64,000 nt of DNA, from positions 248,626-312,625 of the forward strand of contig KN834798.1 of assembly GCA_000827265.1 (NCBI GenBank). The letters are read 5' to 3'. A program made the position numbers and the translations under genes. The notes beneath the pieces are model-generated. The model was not told where the DNA came from. It searched no databases and was given only the letters and a program-made list of their open reading frames with translations. Below, one piece after another: positions 22,540 through 34,423 of the stretch. This stretch comes from Collybiopsis luxurians FD-317 M1 (taxonomy: Eukaryota > Basidiomycota > Agaricomycetes > Agaricales > Omphalotaceae). Position 1 is the first letter of the stretch, and the number at the start of each line of letters is the position of its first letter.

Positions 22540-23933
22540 TCGGGATGAACCAGTGTGTGAGCGGAGAAAAGCTGAGAATACAGGAAAATTCAAACTTGGA
22601 GATGGCTTTTGAGAAGATAGACAACATGGCTGTGTACATTTGAGGCTAGAGGCAGTCGAGAGGAACAATAATGCTGAATTCCCAAAAATGCTAAATTCGA
22701 ATAGCCGAAATAATGAGGCCTTGGTGCTGGTCACTTTGGTTCCGTTCACCCTTCTTCCGCACCACCACCTTCACCGCTCTTCGTCGTCACCGACGACTGC
22801 TCTTCATCGTCTTTACAGCACTACAATGTCTTAGCTGATTCATTTGCAATCTTCGAATTTTATCTCTTGTAAGCCAATAGAAGTTGTCGCAATTTTGCTG
22901 TGGCTCTAGTGCTGGTTTCTTTACGGGTTTAGAAGCCTATAGTAGGCAACGGGGGTTAGCGAAAGTATCTCGATCACACAAGAAAGGCTATTGGGGAGGC
23001 CGGAAGAGGAGCTCAGAGTTACTGGAGACGCTTGGGTACAATTCAAACGCCAAAAGGACTGGACTCTGTCAATGACTAGCGGGCGAGATGAATACGCTGA
23101 TTGATTTGCAATGGCTGTCTGCTTCTCATTGCTGGTTCATTGGATGGCGGTGCGCACAGATGTATATTTGCTTTTGCTGACCGTCGTCACATCGTTACAG
23201 ATATTCTTGTCTCTAGAACAATATATTCTGGCTCCTGGTATCCACAGTAGCTGGTTTTGCTTCCGACTCAAATATGGCAGCCCCTGCGACTCGTGGTATT
23301 CCTTGGCTGGACCAGAAGGCTTGAGGGTCTTGAATGTGCCCCGTTGGAATATTCAGGTCACTCGGTACTTTCCCTGCTTCAGAACAATCTCCGTAGGCTC
23401 CGAAAACAACTTGTATGCAGTCACGGAGCCCCGACGTAACCAGGACCATGCGGACTCTAGTGTCAGTATGTGCGTGCACCTACCTCTGATTCTCACTTCT
23501 GGTCTACCTTCGGCTCAGACCACCGCTCCGGTGTTGTACCATTCGGTTTCATTATGTCTGAGGCTGGTTGGAAGTAGTATATTACCTGTTTTCTTTCCTC
23601 AGGCTTCGAGCCCGCTGCTGGAATCCGGAAGAGTTTTGTCTTGCAAACTCAATCTCTTGGTCAAAAACTTCATTCTTGCTCTCTGCCGTCGTTTTGGAGG
23701 ATGTTTGGGATATTCTTTTTCCTCAGGCATACGAGCCTGGTACTGCAAACCGGAAAAACTCCGTCTTGAAGCAGTCTCTTGGTCAGAACCCTAAGTCTTG
23801 ATATCTGCCGGTCCTTCCGATGCCTTGGATTCAGTCACTGTCTCTGGAGCATGAAAGGGTCTTTATTGCGCATCAGTTCTATGTCTGGTCTGGTGAAAGG
23901 AGTGTCCAGAGAGCAGGGGGAAGGTCGGAAATG

Positions 23934-23967
23934 ATTGCGCAATCATGGTCACGTGTATGATGAGTCA
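23934..23967 (+). promoter_or_regulatory. bZIP/bHLH-type motif cluster in R2
   Basis: ATTGCGCAAT (23934-23943), CACGTG (23950-23955) and TGAGTCA (23961-23967) lie in the same order and spacing as in R1 and R3, about 0.73 kb before the small gene. Confidence 0.5.
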
Positions 23968-24589
23968 TAGCGCTCTGATTTCTTTTCGCTGACGGTTCCA
24001 GCAATTGTGGTCTCGCCGTCCCGACTCGAGTCCCAGTGCATCTTGTCGAGGCATCACCGTTTTATTTCAAGACAGTATCTCCTAAGGCGCTCCACCTTTC
24101 AGACTAATTTCGCCACTGTTGACTGCGTAGGTCGCAATTCATGTTTCGGCGTGTCCTTTTGCCTCTTTGCTACCTTCTTTCCAATGACCGTCAAGATAGA
24201 AGCTCAATCATTGCATACCAATTTTTGAAGATGTTATCGGACTGGAGTGGGATTCTAGCATGTGTTGATTGGTACTGAGGCCCCGCCCCGAAGAACAGAT
24301 CCGAGAGTGTATAGCTTGCGTAAATTTGGGCACAATTTGTGGGGGCTATTGATGGATAGTTTCATGATTTGAAAACTTATAGGTGTGTATGTATGCATGT
24401 GTTGAGGTAAATAAAAAATTGAAGGAGAATATGCTTTTCTAGAGAATCCATGGTCAAGGCTTAGGAGCAAAAGATGTAGACGCGGCGCCGCGGTCTCGGT
24501 TCAAAATTTCTCAAAGCTTGTGTACACACCAGATATTTGTTTTGTCTTGGGAATATTATCTTGAAGCTCTGAACTTTTGTGACGAAGTG

Positions 24590-24622
24590 TAACTCGGCAC
24601 TTTTAATATAGATGTCCCTGCA
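24590..24622 (+). promoter_or_regulatory. putative core promoter box of the R2 small gene
   Basis: AACTCGGCACTTTTAAT followed by GATGTCCCTGCA, ending 62 nt before the ATG at 24684. Equivalent blocks precede the other three copies. Confidence 0.5.
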
Positions 24623-24683
24623 CTTTTTTTCTTCATTTAAGAACACCACCGTCTTTGCCTCTCCTCGACTTTTCCCCTGCCTC

Positions 24684-25089
24684 ATGAAGTGCGTGCTCTC
24701 AAGCTACTTTTTTTTTTTCCAAGCTCACTGTTATTTCACGCTAGCTCTAGAAAATTTCATCCGTATTCCCATGCATTGCGCCGTCGTCGACATGGAGAGG
24801 CTCTCAATGAGCTGCGGCTCGCCGAGACCATTGCGGTACAAGACTTAGCTCAACTTCCACTCAATGTGCTGATTTGTTTCCGGTTTAGGAGGAACAGGAG
24901 GAACGGAAAGTTGATCTTAAAGACGACTGTGACGATGCCAATGGTGCCATACTCGCCGTGCGTACCTCCGATATCCTTCATCTTGTCTCTAATGTTGGAT
25001 GGTACCAGATGCTCGTCGTCCTTATCTGCTTTCGTATCCTCAACGCCATCCTGATGGAATTCATCATTACCTTGCTCGAGAAGATTTAA
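24684..25089 (+). CDS. small tail-anchored-type membrane protein (R2 copy)
   Basis: Same four-exon structure as the R1 copy. Exon 1 is ATGAA (24684-24688), and the following introns end TCTAG, TTTAG and ACCAG. The predicted product is about 79 residues: MKKFHPYSHALRRRRHGE, EALNELRLAETIA, an acidic linker with DDCDDANGA, and the hydrophobic end LVVLICFRILNAILMEF, closing with a lysine and isoleucine; stop at 25087-25089. Compared with R1 most changes are conservative. The RILNAILMEF core is unchanged, which points to selection on the protein. No family is recognised. Confidence 0.75.
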
Positions 25090-25290
25090 TAGTGAGCATT
25101 GCCCATCGACTGACCGTTCATCCTTTTAATACATGTCTAGCTTGCAGAAAATTATTGGTTACAGCTGAAGAATGCCAAACACATATTGTGAATCCTGTAC
25201 ATAATCCTAGTCTTACTATCTCTCTGTGAATTTGTTACGGTAGCGACCCCGTTGGCCCCCTAGTTTAAAATTTGGGTTTATTGCAACTAT

Positions 25291-26681
25291 ATAGTCAGTC
25301 GACATGTACATTCCGGGCACCAGTCTGCGAAACTTGGCCTGTGGAAGAACACTGATTCATGTTGATCCTCAAATCCCGTCTCCTGATAACGCCCACTCCC
25401 TGCGAGTTAGGCCTAGTTGCAGATCGCGAACTTTGTACGCTCAATTTGAATTTGTTTATCTGCTCCAAGCTCGCAGTATCAAGCTATGTCGCCGTGAGGG
25501 AGGAGGCTATATTATGTGAGGTACATAGCTGTCGATTCACTTGCCAATTCCTTCAACCTTTAGGCTTGTCAGACCTCGTAATCAAGCAGCACCATTGTTT
25601 GGGCAGGAAACTTACAGATTCTTCGAGCATGGATGATCGTCTGTAATTGAGTAGCCTATACTACCAGCGCTCCTCAGGGTATGAAATCTTGTTGGTATAC
25701 AACCGTTAGGTCTCTGCGATCATCTATAGTTAGTTAGTTATTACACAGCATTGCGGCCTACATCCCATTCCTAGTGGCATGTTCCAATATAAAACAAACC
25801 AGAAGACTCAAGGGGAACCAAAAATTGTACTACACATCATGTGTGGTTCAGCTCTTACCATTTAGTAGAGTCAAAGGGCACAACCGCAACTGACTCGTGA
25901 AAAAGCTAGTAAGAAGTCAAATTTAGACAAAATTGAGAAGACATAATCTTCTGAGATGGTGAAATCTAAGGAACATAAATTTCAAGGACTTCCTCACAGT
26001 TCTTCTATTTGACTGTTCAACGTCAAGTTTGGGTAGTAGATCAGCTTTTACGCAAAGCAGCGGGTGGGTCAAATACACATCTTGCGACACGATCACGTGA
26101 CAGTGAGTATGATTATGGATCTAGTGGTAATTGTGCTTTTCGTCGCACCAGCTCGCAGAAAATTGATATACTCCAATTCCAAATTCAAAATACATATATC
26201 CTGCACTGGAAATTCTATGGCGTGCAAAGTTTGGCATGTAAATCTTGACTGGGAGGACTTTCTCAGTGCTCACAGCGGTTCCATTCACTCAAGGTCATCT
26301 TTCGTTGTGAGCCAGCTATTGCAGGACAGACGCCAGGCTCCAGGTAGCATATATCTCAGCAATTAAGCAGCACTGCTGCTTGGGTATGAAACCCTGTTGT
26401 TATATACGAGTAGATTCAGCGAGCGTCGACCGGTTAACCCTAATCTGCTTATAAGCATGCAGCCTACTTATACTCAAAATGTATATCTACCAGCATCAGT
26501 TATTGGGCATGAGAGTCTCTGTATACAATACTTCTAGTCTCGGTCCTATTCAAAATTGAATTACATGGCTGGCATACCCTTACCTATAGCAGCAGTAGGA
26601 CTGTAGGAGTACTCAATGCATAAAACTGCGATCCCGTGTTCCGGTTCTGCATTACTTTTCTACTAAATACTCTGTAATAAA
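25291..26681. other. no gene recognised
   Basis: Several open frames (25304-25519, 25359-25646, 26009-26366 on +) have no recognisable motif. Two short related stretches lie near 25586-25710 and 26365-26410 (around ATGAAA(T/C)C(C/T)TGTTG). Probably non-coding duplicated spacer. Confidence 0.35.
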
Positions 26682-28453
26682 TTACACGCCCACAGTCAAT
26701 TCATTATACGAGATATCACTTGTGATAACTGAAGCCGCCCGGAATTCCGATAAAGTACTTTGGGCTTCTAGTTGCAATGTTGTTCTATGCGAAGCATACA
26801 ACCCTGAATCTGCAACCGTGTGAAGATTGAACATGAGCCGCGACATCATTGTGACAGACATGCTGAAAAGAGTTGATTTTAAAGGATTCATGAATGTGGT
26901 ATATCAATCATAAAAAAGAAGATAATTACTTGGCAGCAAACTGGCTTAATAAACCTCGTTCATATGGCTAGGGTTTGACTAAAGTATCGACTTTCAGCTA
27001 TTTCCAAGAGCTATGATGAACATACCAAAACATACTTAAGCAGCAGCTGTGGATTAGCATTTGGAGGCAATAGTTGGAATTGATACTCACATAGTAGCTT
27101 GAGATATTGATCTATAAATGGATGTAAGAACTTTTCATCCGATAAAAATAATTCAGCACTACTAACTGCATTTGCAAAAGCCATCACACTTTCATGAATG
27201 AGAAGGGCGTGAAAAAACCTCCGTCGGATCATTCACACATCAAGGGACCCACCCAAAGTATAATGATCCTGGAAGAAGGTCATAATGAAATGATCAGAGA
27301 GGGGCGCTTCAATCCTTACCGTCACGAAGAATAATGTCAACCAAAGGTATTCTGAATGGCCGCAATTCGCGATGTGTTTTGTAGGCTTTAAGTATTGTCA
27401 TCATAAATAGCATAAAGTCATACAAAAACAAAGCCTCCCAAGCAGCTGCTTGTCCTGTATAGCAAGTTGAAATGAGATTTTTCAAAGCTTGCTGGCAAGA
27501 CGTACGAACAGATCTATATTGAGAATTGAGATAAAGGATTTTCTGCAAGAGGAAACACGATATGATGCGCACTCAATAAACGATAGTGCTATCTCGCACC
27601 CTTCTATATCAAGACCTGTGAGCCTCTCCTCCAAAGGATGGAAGAATGTTGCAATCTATCATCGACTCGGATGAGAACAAGTTCAGATGGCCAAAAGGAA
27701 AACCGACAAGAGCAAATATTGACAATACACAGGCGGTGAAAATCATAACAGTGAGTATGCGCTTACTGCAATCATACAAGGCATATATGCGGATGGTAAG
27801 GAGCACTGGGATCCAAACAAGGTCAATTTATATGTTAGTATTGGTAAAAGAAATCTTACTGCAGACTATAACCGATGTCACAATAAGCAGGAGTTCGCGT
27901 AGAGTATGGAGCACCCAACAGCTGACACAACCGTTGGTCTAATACTTAGCGAAAGGATTTGACGGTACCGCACCTCTGCCATTTGGAAAAAAATATAAAT
28001 TGACAAGTTGCGAGTGGACAGGAAGGGAAAACCGACCAATTCACCGGCAGAGTTAGGACTCATAGCTCTGATCTGGACAATGCTTCCAAGCAACGAAACA
28101 TAGCGATTGAGAATGAAAAGCATTTTGCCCGTGCCCACTGGGCGTTTCCATAAATACCGAACTTCATCAGCTGCCAGGACAACATTCAGAACATCATGAT
28201 TGACCAAGAGGCATAAAAATATCTACACACAAAGTGTAAGGAGATAGTCCCAATATAAGAATGCTAAGGATCGGCTTGGGCTTGGGATTGAACTAGATAT
28301 TGAAGGGAATTGAAGGATATACCTATCGAGAACACAGTAAAATAATCATGTATCCACCTGACGGTGCAAAGGTTATCAGAAGTCAGAAATATAGATTTCA
28401 AGGGCGCACGCTTGCTCTGCTGCTGAAATCTGTTCAGCATATGTCGAGTCCAT
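26682..28453 (-). CDS. DUF6533 multi-helix membrane protein (copy D2)
   Basis: Paralogue of D1 and D3. The start MDSTYAEQISAAEQA is at 28453. A first intron with donor GTGCGC gives AWIHDYFTVFSI, and the next exons give AFLYWDYLLTLSDEVRYLWK and FILNRYVSLLGSIVQI. Further exons include IRIYALYDCSKRILTV, FLYDFMLFMMTILKAYKTH followed by the RPFRIPLVDIILRDG block, and a last exon MSVTMMSRLMFNLHTVADSG ending NELTVGV, stop at 26682. I found no frame break. D2 lies back to back with R3 in the same way as D3 with R4. The two pairs with their spacers form one tandem duplication. Confidence 0.75.
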
Positions 28454-30179
28454 AGTTGAGTCTTAGTAAAGAAACAGGGGAGTGCACCGAAAGGCTGATT
28501 TGAAGTTCTTCTTATACTTGTACACATACCAGCGTAACTCTGTAGTGGTAGCACGACGACCGGCGGTTTCCTTTATGGGACCACTGCTGCAATTTCCGGT
28601 GGCGCCGTGTTATTATTACTTGAATAGCACTTGAGGTAATGGGCCACGCTGCTGTGCAGCATTAACTTGTGCCCAACTTGCCCTTTGTGTGTCAGTTGGT
28701 TCGGGCAAAAAATCATAGAAGCATAGAAAGATAGATAGTGATATCACGCAGCAGGGTTCCGCCATTCGGAACCAGTGTTACCATCTATTTTCAAGGCCAA
28801 TTTTGTCCCGACAATGTCTCTAGAGCGACCCGGCATCAACAGATTCAGGGTTGCGAGGAGCTTGTCAGATGCAAAACAGATTGTGGTCGGGAAAGGGTAG
28901 ATTTTTTGAAGTATAGACACGATGCCGCAAAGAAAATAGTTAATGTCATGATCTTGATGGAAACAACTTGCAATGCGATGTTCCCCTCTATAGCTCAGCC
29001 GAATTGGTGTCCAGACAAGAAAAGATCATCTTTAGCAGCAGCGAGTGAATCGCAAGGGCGAAATGTAGCAAATTTGAATAATGAGTCGGTGATGAGATGC
29101 GGCCAAGTGCAGAAAATTCCGACAAAAAGAGGACGTATAGACAGTATAGTGCATCAATAGTAGGGATAATAGTCCCAAATCACGGTCCTCATCTAACTCG
29201 GAATGTCATAACATCTTCGCAAATGGTTTCTCGACAGTTGTTCAAAAGAAATAACTCCGAATATGCACTGCAATTGAATTTCGACGAGTCGAGTTGTCAA
29301 ATTTGAGAGACAAGGATTGAAAGACATTATTCCGAATTTCTACAATGACGTATCCTCGAGCAACAAAGCGGTATTGGAGGTCGTCAAGGACGTGAGAGGA
29401 GTCATCGTGGGCGTGGCAGAGAGGGGGTGGTTTCGAGCATTTGAGCATGGACTGGAATTCGTAGAGGGGAACACCGCAAACGTCAGGGAATGCAGAAGTT
29501 ACGGAGTTGTCGATGGTGTAAGCGAAGAGGGTGTCGCTAGGTCTGACATCAGATGTGAGTACAGAGTGAACAAATGATAATCGAACCGCAAATTCAGCTG
29601 AGTTCCGCGCGCGTAATCTTTGTGTTAGGCTCTACCACGTAAAGATCTTTGAACGACCAGTTCCAGGATATCACAACGTAAGGAGCCCTTCCATCGCTGA
29701 TCATCAAGAACCCTGTGACAATCTGTCGCCCGGCTGTCTTCGCGAGACGAAGAGGGGTTTTTCAGGGCGTTATCAGCTCAAATTGTGGATCCGGACGCGG
29801 GTCCTCTCTTTGAAATCGAAAATCTGTATTAATAAAGGTGAGGAAGAATGGTCAATAAAATCGGACTCTGGGCCTCTGCTTCATCACTCACTTCAATCGT
29901 CACACCGAACCTGCGGTGATTTGCCCGCCATTGATGCGATTGAGGATGTGTTGAGAACCTCCGTGATTCCTGAGAGACCCCGTAGTATGATCTTTTCTCT
30001 CTCCTCTATTCCCTGGTAGTTCTGCGTTGTGCTGAAAATCGTAGATACATAGAAATTTGAATCTGAGCACTTCTGTTAGGAATATATGACGCACCGGCAC
30101 GTTATAGACGCAATATCAACGATGAGATGGCTGTTTTCTAGCTGGTAAAAGAAGGCTCTTGCTACCGTCAACTCTGTTA
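28454..30179. other. duplicated spacer between D2 and R3
   Basis: Diverged but colinear with 37148-38764. Matching landmarks are the CAGACAAGAAAAGA region (29013 versus 37897), the AGGTGAGGAAGAATGGTCAA region (29839 versus 38417) and the CGTGATTCCTGAGA region (29971 versus 38534). An open frame at 28738-29160 (+) is not kept in the duplicate. No gene is recognised. Confidence 0.6.
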
Positions 30180-31482
30180 GACGGTTCTGTTCAACCGAAA
30201 TGAACCAGTGTAATTTGCGAGTGAGCAGAGAAAGGTCCCAAGTACATTAAAAATCGGACACGACGTTGGAATATACACCTTGTTTGATAAAAAAAATAGA
30301 TAACATATTTCTGCATGCCTTAGGCTACGTAGAGCCAGCTGAAGGAAATGAGAAAATGCCAAAATCGAATAGCCGGTCTTGTCATTTTGATTCCGTCTAC
30401 CCTTTTTCCACACCACCATCACTGCGACCGCTCTTCACCGTCACCCGCGACTGCTTTTCATCACATCAACAGTACACAACGCCTTTGCCTATGTGTTGAA
30501 AGTCCCAGAATCGCACTTTATCCCCCCCTTGCAAGCAAAGACGTGCAGTTGAATTCACTGATATTTTGCTGTGGCTCCATAGTTTCTCTGCAGTTCAAGG
30601 AGTCTAATAGGCGACGGAAGCGGTCGGCGAAAGTATCTGGGTAATGCAAAGAGAGAGGCTGTCGGGGAGGCGGCTTGAAGAGCTAGAAGTTGCGGGGAAT
30701 ATAGTTTATACGTTGAAAGCTTTACTCGGTCAACAGCTTGCGAGCGAGATAAATGGCTCCTCATCACTGGATTAACGGGTAGCGGTGCGTACAGATGTAT
30801 AGACGCCGTCGCTGACCGCCGTCATATTGTTGACAGTGTTCTTGCCTCGGGAGCAACTATTTCTGGCTTCAGGCATTCACAATAGTTGGCTCCGCTTCCG
30901 ACTTGACTATAGCAGGCGATTTGTAATTTGAATCTGTCTTGTTGGACTGTTCAGGCCTCCTGTTTTGCCTGATAACAGTCTCCGCAGGCTCCAACTCGAG
31001 TGGGCATGCTAGCACGGAGCGAGACTAGTACCAAGAATGCGGGCTCCCGGATGTGCATAATAGACCTACCTCTGATAAATCGATTTCGGTCTGCCTTTAG
31101 CTCTGGCCCCTGTTCCGGCGTAGACGCTGATTACTCCCATCGTGTCGGAGGCTGGTAGGGAATAGGTTGCTGCATGTTCTCTTTCCTCAGGCTGCGAGCC
31201 CGATGCTGGAATCCGATGTTTTTGTCCTGGAGGCTCAGTCTTTTTGTCGGAACCTCAATCTTGGGCTCTTTTATCATCCCTTTCCTCAGGCATACGAGCC
31301 CGGTACTGGGGTTTGGAAAAATTTCGTTCTCTTGTCGGAACTTTCAGTCTTGGATTCTGCCGGTCTCCGCGATATCTTGAATTAAGTCTTGCGTTATAGA
31401 GCACAAATATGCCTTTATTGCTTCTCCATCTAGGTAGGTCAATTAAAAGGGCAGTTTGGAGGGCGGTGAGGGTTCAGGGATG

Positions 31483-31517
31483 ATTGCGCAATTCTTCGTC
31501 ACGTGCACGATGAGTCA
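31483..31517 (+). promoter_or_regulatory. bZIP/bHLH-type motif cluster in R3
   Basis: ATTGCGCAAT (31483-31492), CACGTG (31500-31505) and TGAGTCA (31511-31517), spaced as in R2, about 0.68 kb before the small gene. Confidence 0.5.
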
Positions 31518-32077
31518 TAACGGCTCGATTTCCTCCGCCAATGGTCCTCAGCTATTTGTGGTCCCAATGTACCGTGTCGAGGTATTACACGGCATCAGTC
31601 TTGCTTGAAGATGGAATTTTACAAGACGACCAAGCTTTTGAACCAATTTGGCCGCTGTTGACTGCGAAGGTCGCATTTCTCCGGCTCGATGTGTAACTCC
31701 GTCTTTTTTCCATCTCTACCCATCCAAAGTGAAGCTCCGAGAGCAGCTCAAACTCTACATACCCAATCTTGAAGATTTTCTTGGACTGGGGTCCAATTTT
31801 GGCATATGTTGATTGGCACTGAAACCTCGCCCCGAAGAACAGATCCGAGAGTGTATTGCTTGCATAAATTTGGGCGCAGTTCGTAGGGGCCATTGATGCA
31901 TAGGTGTGTATGTTCGTATGAGTTGAGGTAAATGAAAAATTGACAAAGAGTTAGCATCTGTAAAGAGCTATGGTCAAAGATCAAGAGCAAAAATGAAGAC
32001 ACAGTGCCATGCTCTCGGTTCAAGATTTCTTAAAGCTTTGGAATTGATTTTCCAAACTTTGGATTTCTGTGACGGTG

Positions 32078-32110
32078 TAACTCGGCACTTTTAATGCGGA
32101 CGTCCCTGCA
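32078..32110 (+). promoter_or_regulatory. putative core promoter box of the R3 small gene
   Basis: AACTCGGCACTTTTAAT then GACGTCCCTGCA, ending 68 nt before the ATG at 32178. Confidence 0.5.
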
Positions 32111-32177
32111 TATTTTTTTCCCTTTATTCAAGACTATCACTGTCTTTGCTCCCCTTTGCCTGTTCCCTGTCTTATCC

Positions 32178-32580
32178 ATGAAGTGCGTGGCGTCTTTTTT
32201 TTTTTTCCCTGAGAGCTCATCATAATTATACTCTAGTTCTAGAAAATATCATCCGTATGCCCATGCTCTGCGTCGCCATCGACGCGAAGAGGTCCTCAAT
32301 GAGCTCCGACTCGCCAAAACCATTGCGGTATAAGGACATACCGCAGCTCTCACTCAACGTACTAACTTGTTTCCGGTTCAGGAGGAGCGAGAGGAGCGAG
32401 AAGCTCGTTGTAAAGATGACTGTGACGATGCTAATGATGGCTTACTCGTTGTGTGTACCCCAATATCTTTCATTTTTCTCCGATGTTGACTGGTACCAGA
32501 TGCTCGTCGTTCTCATCTGTTTGCGTATTCTCAACGCCATCTTCATGGGATTCGTGATTACCTTGCTCACGAAGATTTAA
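32178..32580 (+). CDS. small tail-anchored-type membrane protein (R3 copy)
   Basis: Four exons as in R1 and R2, starting with the ATGAA mini-exon at 32178-32182. The product reads MKKYHPYAHALRRHRREE, VLNELRLAKTIA, EEREEREARCKDDCDDAND, then LVVLICLRILNAIFMGF and a threonine-lysine-isoleucine end; stop at 32578-32580. Introns have donors GTGCGTGG, GTATAAGG and GTGTGTACC. The acidic glutamate inside the hydrophobic segment of R1 and R2 (MEF) is glycine here. Otherwise the layout is unchanged. Confidence 0.73.
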
Positions 32581-33138
32581 TGGTAAGCATTGGACATCGA
32601 CTGGCTGTTCGTCCTTCTGATACATTTCTAGCTTGCAGAAAATCATTGCTTACAGCTGAAGAATGTCATACACGTATTGTGAACCTTGTACATAATCCTA
32701 CTCTTATATTTTCTCTGCGAATTTGGTATGGTAGTTACGTTTGGCCCACTGTTGGTCTCATAATTTATAATTCGGGTTTCTTGCAATAACATAGTCGGTC
32801 GACATGTACACCTCCGGGCACCAGTTTTTAGACTTGGTTCGTCGCGGTTTCGCAATCTCCCAATCCCTATTCGCCACGCTGACCCAGCGAAGATTCTATT
32901 CAGCGAATCTTGAACAACGTTCGGAAACGTCTATCGCCAAGTCCATGAGATATGCTGTATTTGAGAGGCTAAGTTGCTGCTTTCTTTCTGAGTCGCTTTA
33001 GTATCAATCTGCCCCCCTTGGTAGGTGTCGAGTAAACAATGCCATTCCAGAAAGATAGGCTTCGCGGGCCAGAGCTTTTCAACAACGTTGAACTCTAAGA
33101 AGCGGCCGAATTGATAAGGATCGTCGACATCTCTTCGA

Positions 33139-34423
33139 ATGACTCCCGTTGACGAGGCTGCGATTTCCACCCTAGCCAACGCTCTCTATCTTTACATCGT
33201 TGATGGTGTAGTGCTGTCTGGTGCACTCTTTGGTACTCATCCGTCTTTGAAGATTAGGAGATGCATTTACCAACAGCTGGCAGGTCTATATGCTCTGGCC
33301 TTTGTCTTGACAATAAGGGTTTTCCGGTATGTTTTGCTATAACCCGCTACCTAATATCAGTTGATTGTTTGCAGAATCAGTAGTGCCGGACGCGCTAAAA
33401 AGGCTATGCTTGCTTGCATCACACTTTCGTTTCTCTTATGTTGCTGGGATCTTGCGAGCAAGTTCTCGAGGGTTCTAATATTCACTAAAGTTGCATTGAT
33501 AGGGGCAGCCTCCAATGACGTTTCTTTCAATCTCGAAGAGGCTGGGAGTGCTATAAATACATTGCAATCAGCCTTACTGTGGCCATTAATTATAAATGTA
33601 AGTATAGATACAAGTCCCTCCACCGCTAGTCGTCTCGAAGGTATCTAAATTTGAGTATGCTTCAGCTGATCTTAGGAGATACAATCATTTCCTGGAGGGC
33701 TATATTAATTTGGGATGGGAATAAGATGGTCAGGCATGCTTTGGTTGTCCTGATGACTGCCAACGCCAGTGTGTCTTTTCTTCCTATATACAAGAAGTAC
33801 TGAAGTCTCAATTCATATCCTTTAGTGGCTGATATCGGAGACGGTATTTTGGACGACGTCACTGTCGACGGCCCCTCCCGTGTTGTCATTCTTGACTACA
33901 TTTCTTCTTTTCTATCTTTTGCCGTGAACTTTTTGGCGACAAGCATGATCACGATTACCGCCTGGTCAGTAGCATGAACTTAATATCTGTTTCTATTTTC
34001 ACTGCTTCGATTCAGGAAATACTACTAAATGCTCAGGCATTTTCGCGTCACCTCAAGATATAGGACAACTGATAAATTACTGCTTTTCTTGATAGAGTCT
34101 GGAGGGTTTTTTTGCGCTTTGCAGGTAAATAAATCTCATTTTCTGTAGCTCCTCCCAGATCTAAATATCTTCAGTTGCTCTATGCTTTAATACAACTTCC
34201 AAGTCTGACTTCAAATTCGGCTGTTTACTTTTTGGTGTACATTGTATCATGCTGTTGCAATATCGCAGCGGTGAGAGGGATGAATTTCCATCTTCGTGCA
34301 CTAACAAATGGACTTCAGGCCTTGTATCCATTGACGGTAATTGCCTTCGTCAACATACTTCATTCTCCTTTCTCGGAGCCGCTTTATACAAATGGCGATA
34401 TGACCATTACTACTGCGGTTTGA
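33139..34423 (+). CDS. seven-helix membrane protein of unknown function (copy 2)
   Basis: Paralogue of the gene at 18786 with the same exon order. It starts MTPVDEAAISTLANALYLYI. A 51-nt stretch 33233-33283 can be read either as coding or as a GT..AG intron. Removing it gives LSGALFGLYALAFVLTIRVF, which fits the family and the other copy better. Then come LACITLSFLLCCWDLASKFS, the hallmark LILGDTIISWRAILIWDG, ADIGDGILDDVTVDGPSRVV, FLSFAVNFLATSMITITAW, LLLFLIESGGFFCALQ, LLYALIQLPSLTSNSAVYFL and LYPLTVIAFVNILHSPFSEP, stop at 34421-34423. All other introns agree in position with copy 1. It looks intact. Confidence 0.8.

Larger units (their letters stand above)
20800..25290 (+). repeat. repeat unit R, copy R2 (split by a transposon)
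   Basis: The left part (20800-21350) matches 6300-6720 of R1 in reverse orientation. The right part (22540-25290) matches the body of R1, R3 and R4. The two are separated only by the inverted-repeat element at 21351-22530. Removing that element and one 9-base duplicate makes the join colinear with R1 without gaps. Internal short repeats with the CCTCAGGC...CGAGCC core lie near 23598 and 23718. The flank beyond the small gene (25240-25330) is also shared with R3, including GTCGACATGTACA. Confidence 0.75.
30180..32820 (+). repeat. repeat unit R, copy R3
   Basis: Third copy. Its left boundary lies near the shared ATGAACCAGTGT block and its right end near GTCGACATGTACACC at about 32805. It holds the two CCTCAGGC...CGAGCC repeats (near 31182 and 31285), the motif cluster at 31483-31517, and the small gene. 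A 102-codon frame at 31585-31893 (-) starting MAPTNCAQIYASNTLSDL is fully open only in this copy. The R1 version has a stop after YAKI, and R2 has ATA in place of ATG. Confidence 0.75.

Noticed and set aside
28738..29160. 140-codon open frame between D2 and R3
   Set aside because: The colinear duplicate at about 37840-38060 does not keep the frame, and no motif is visible.
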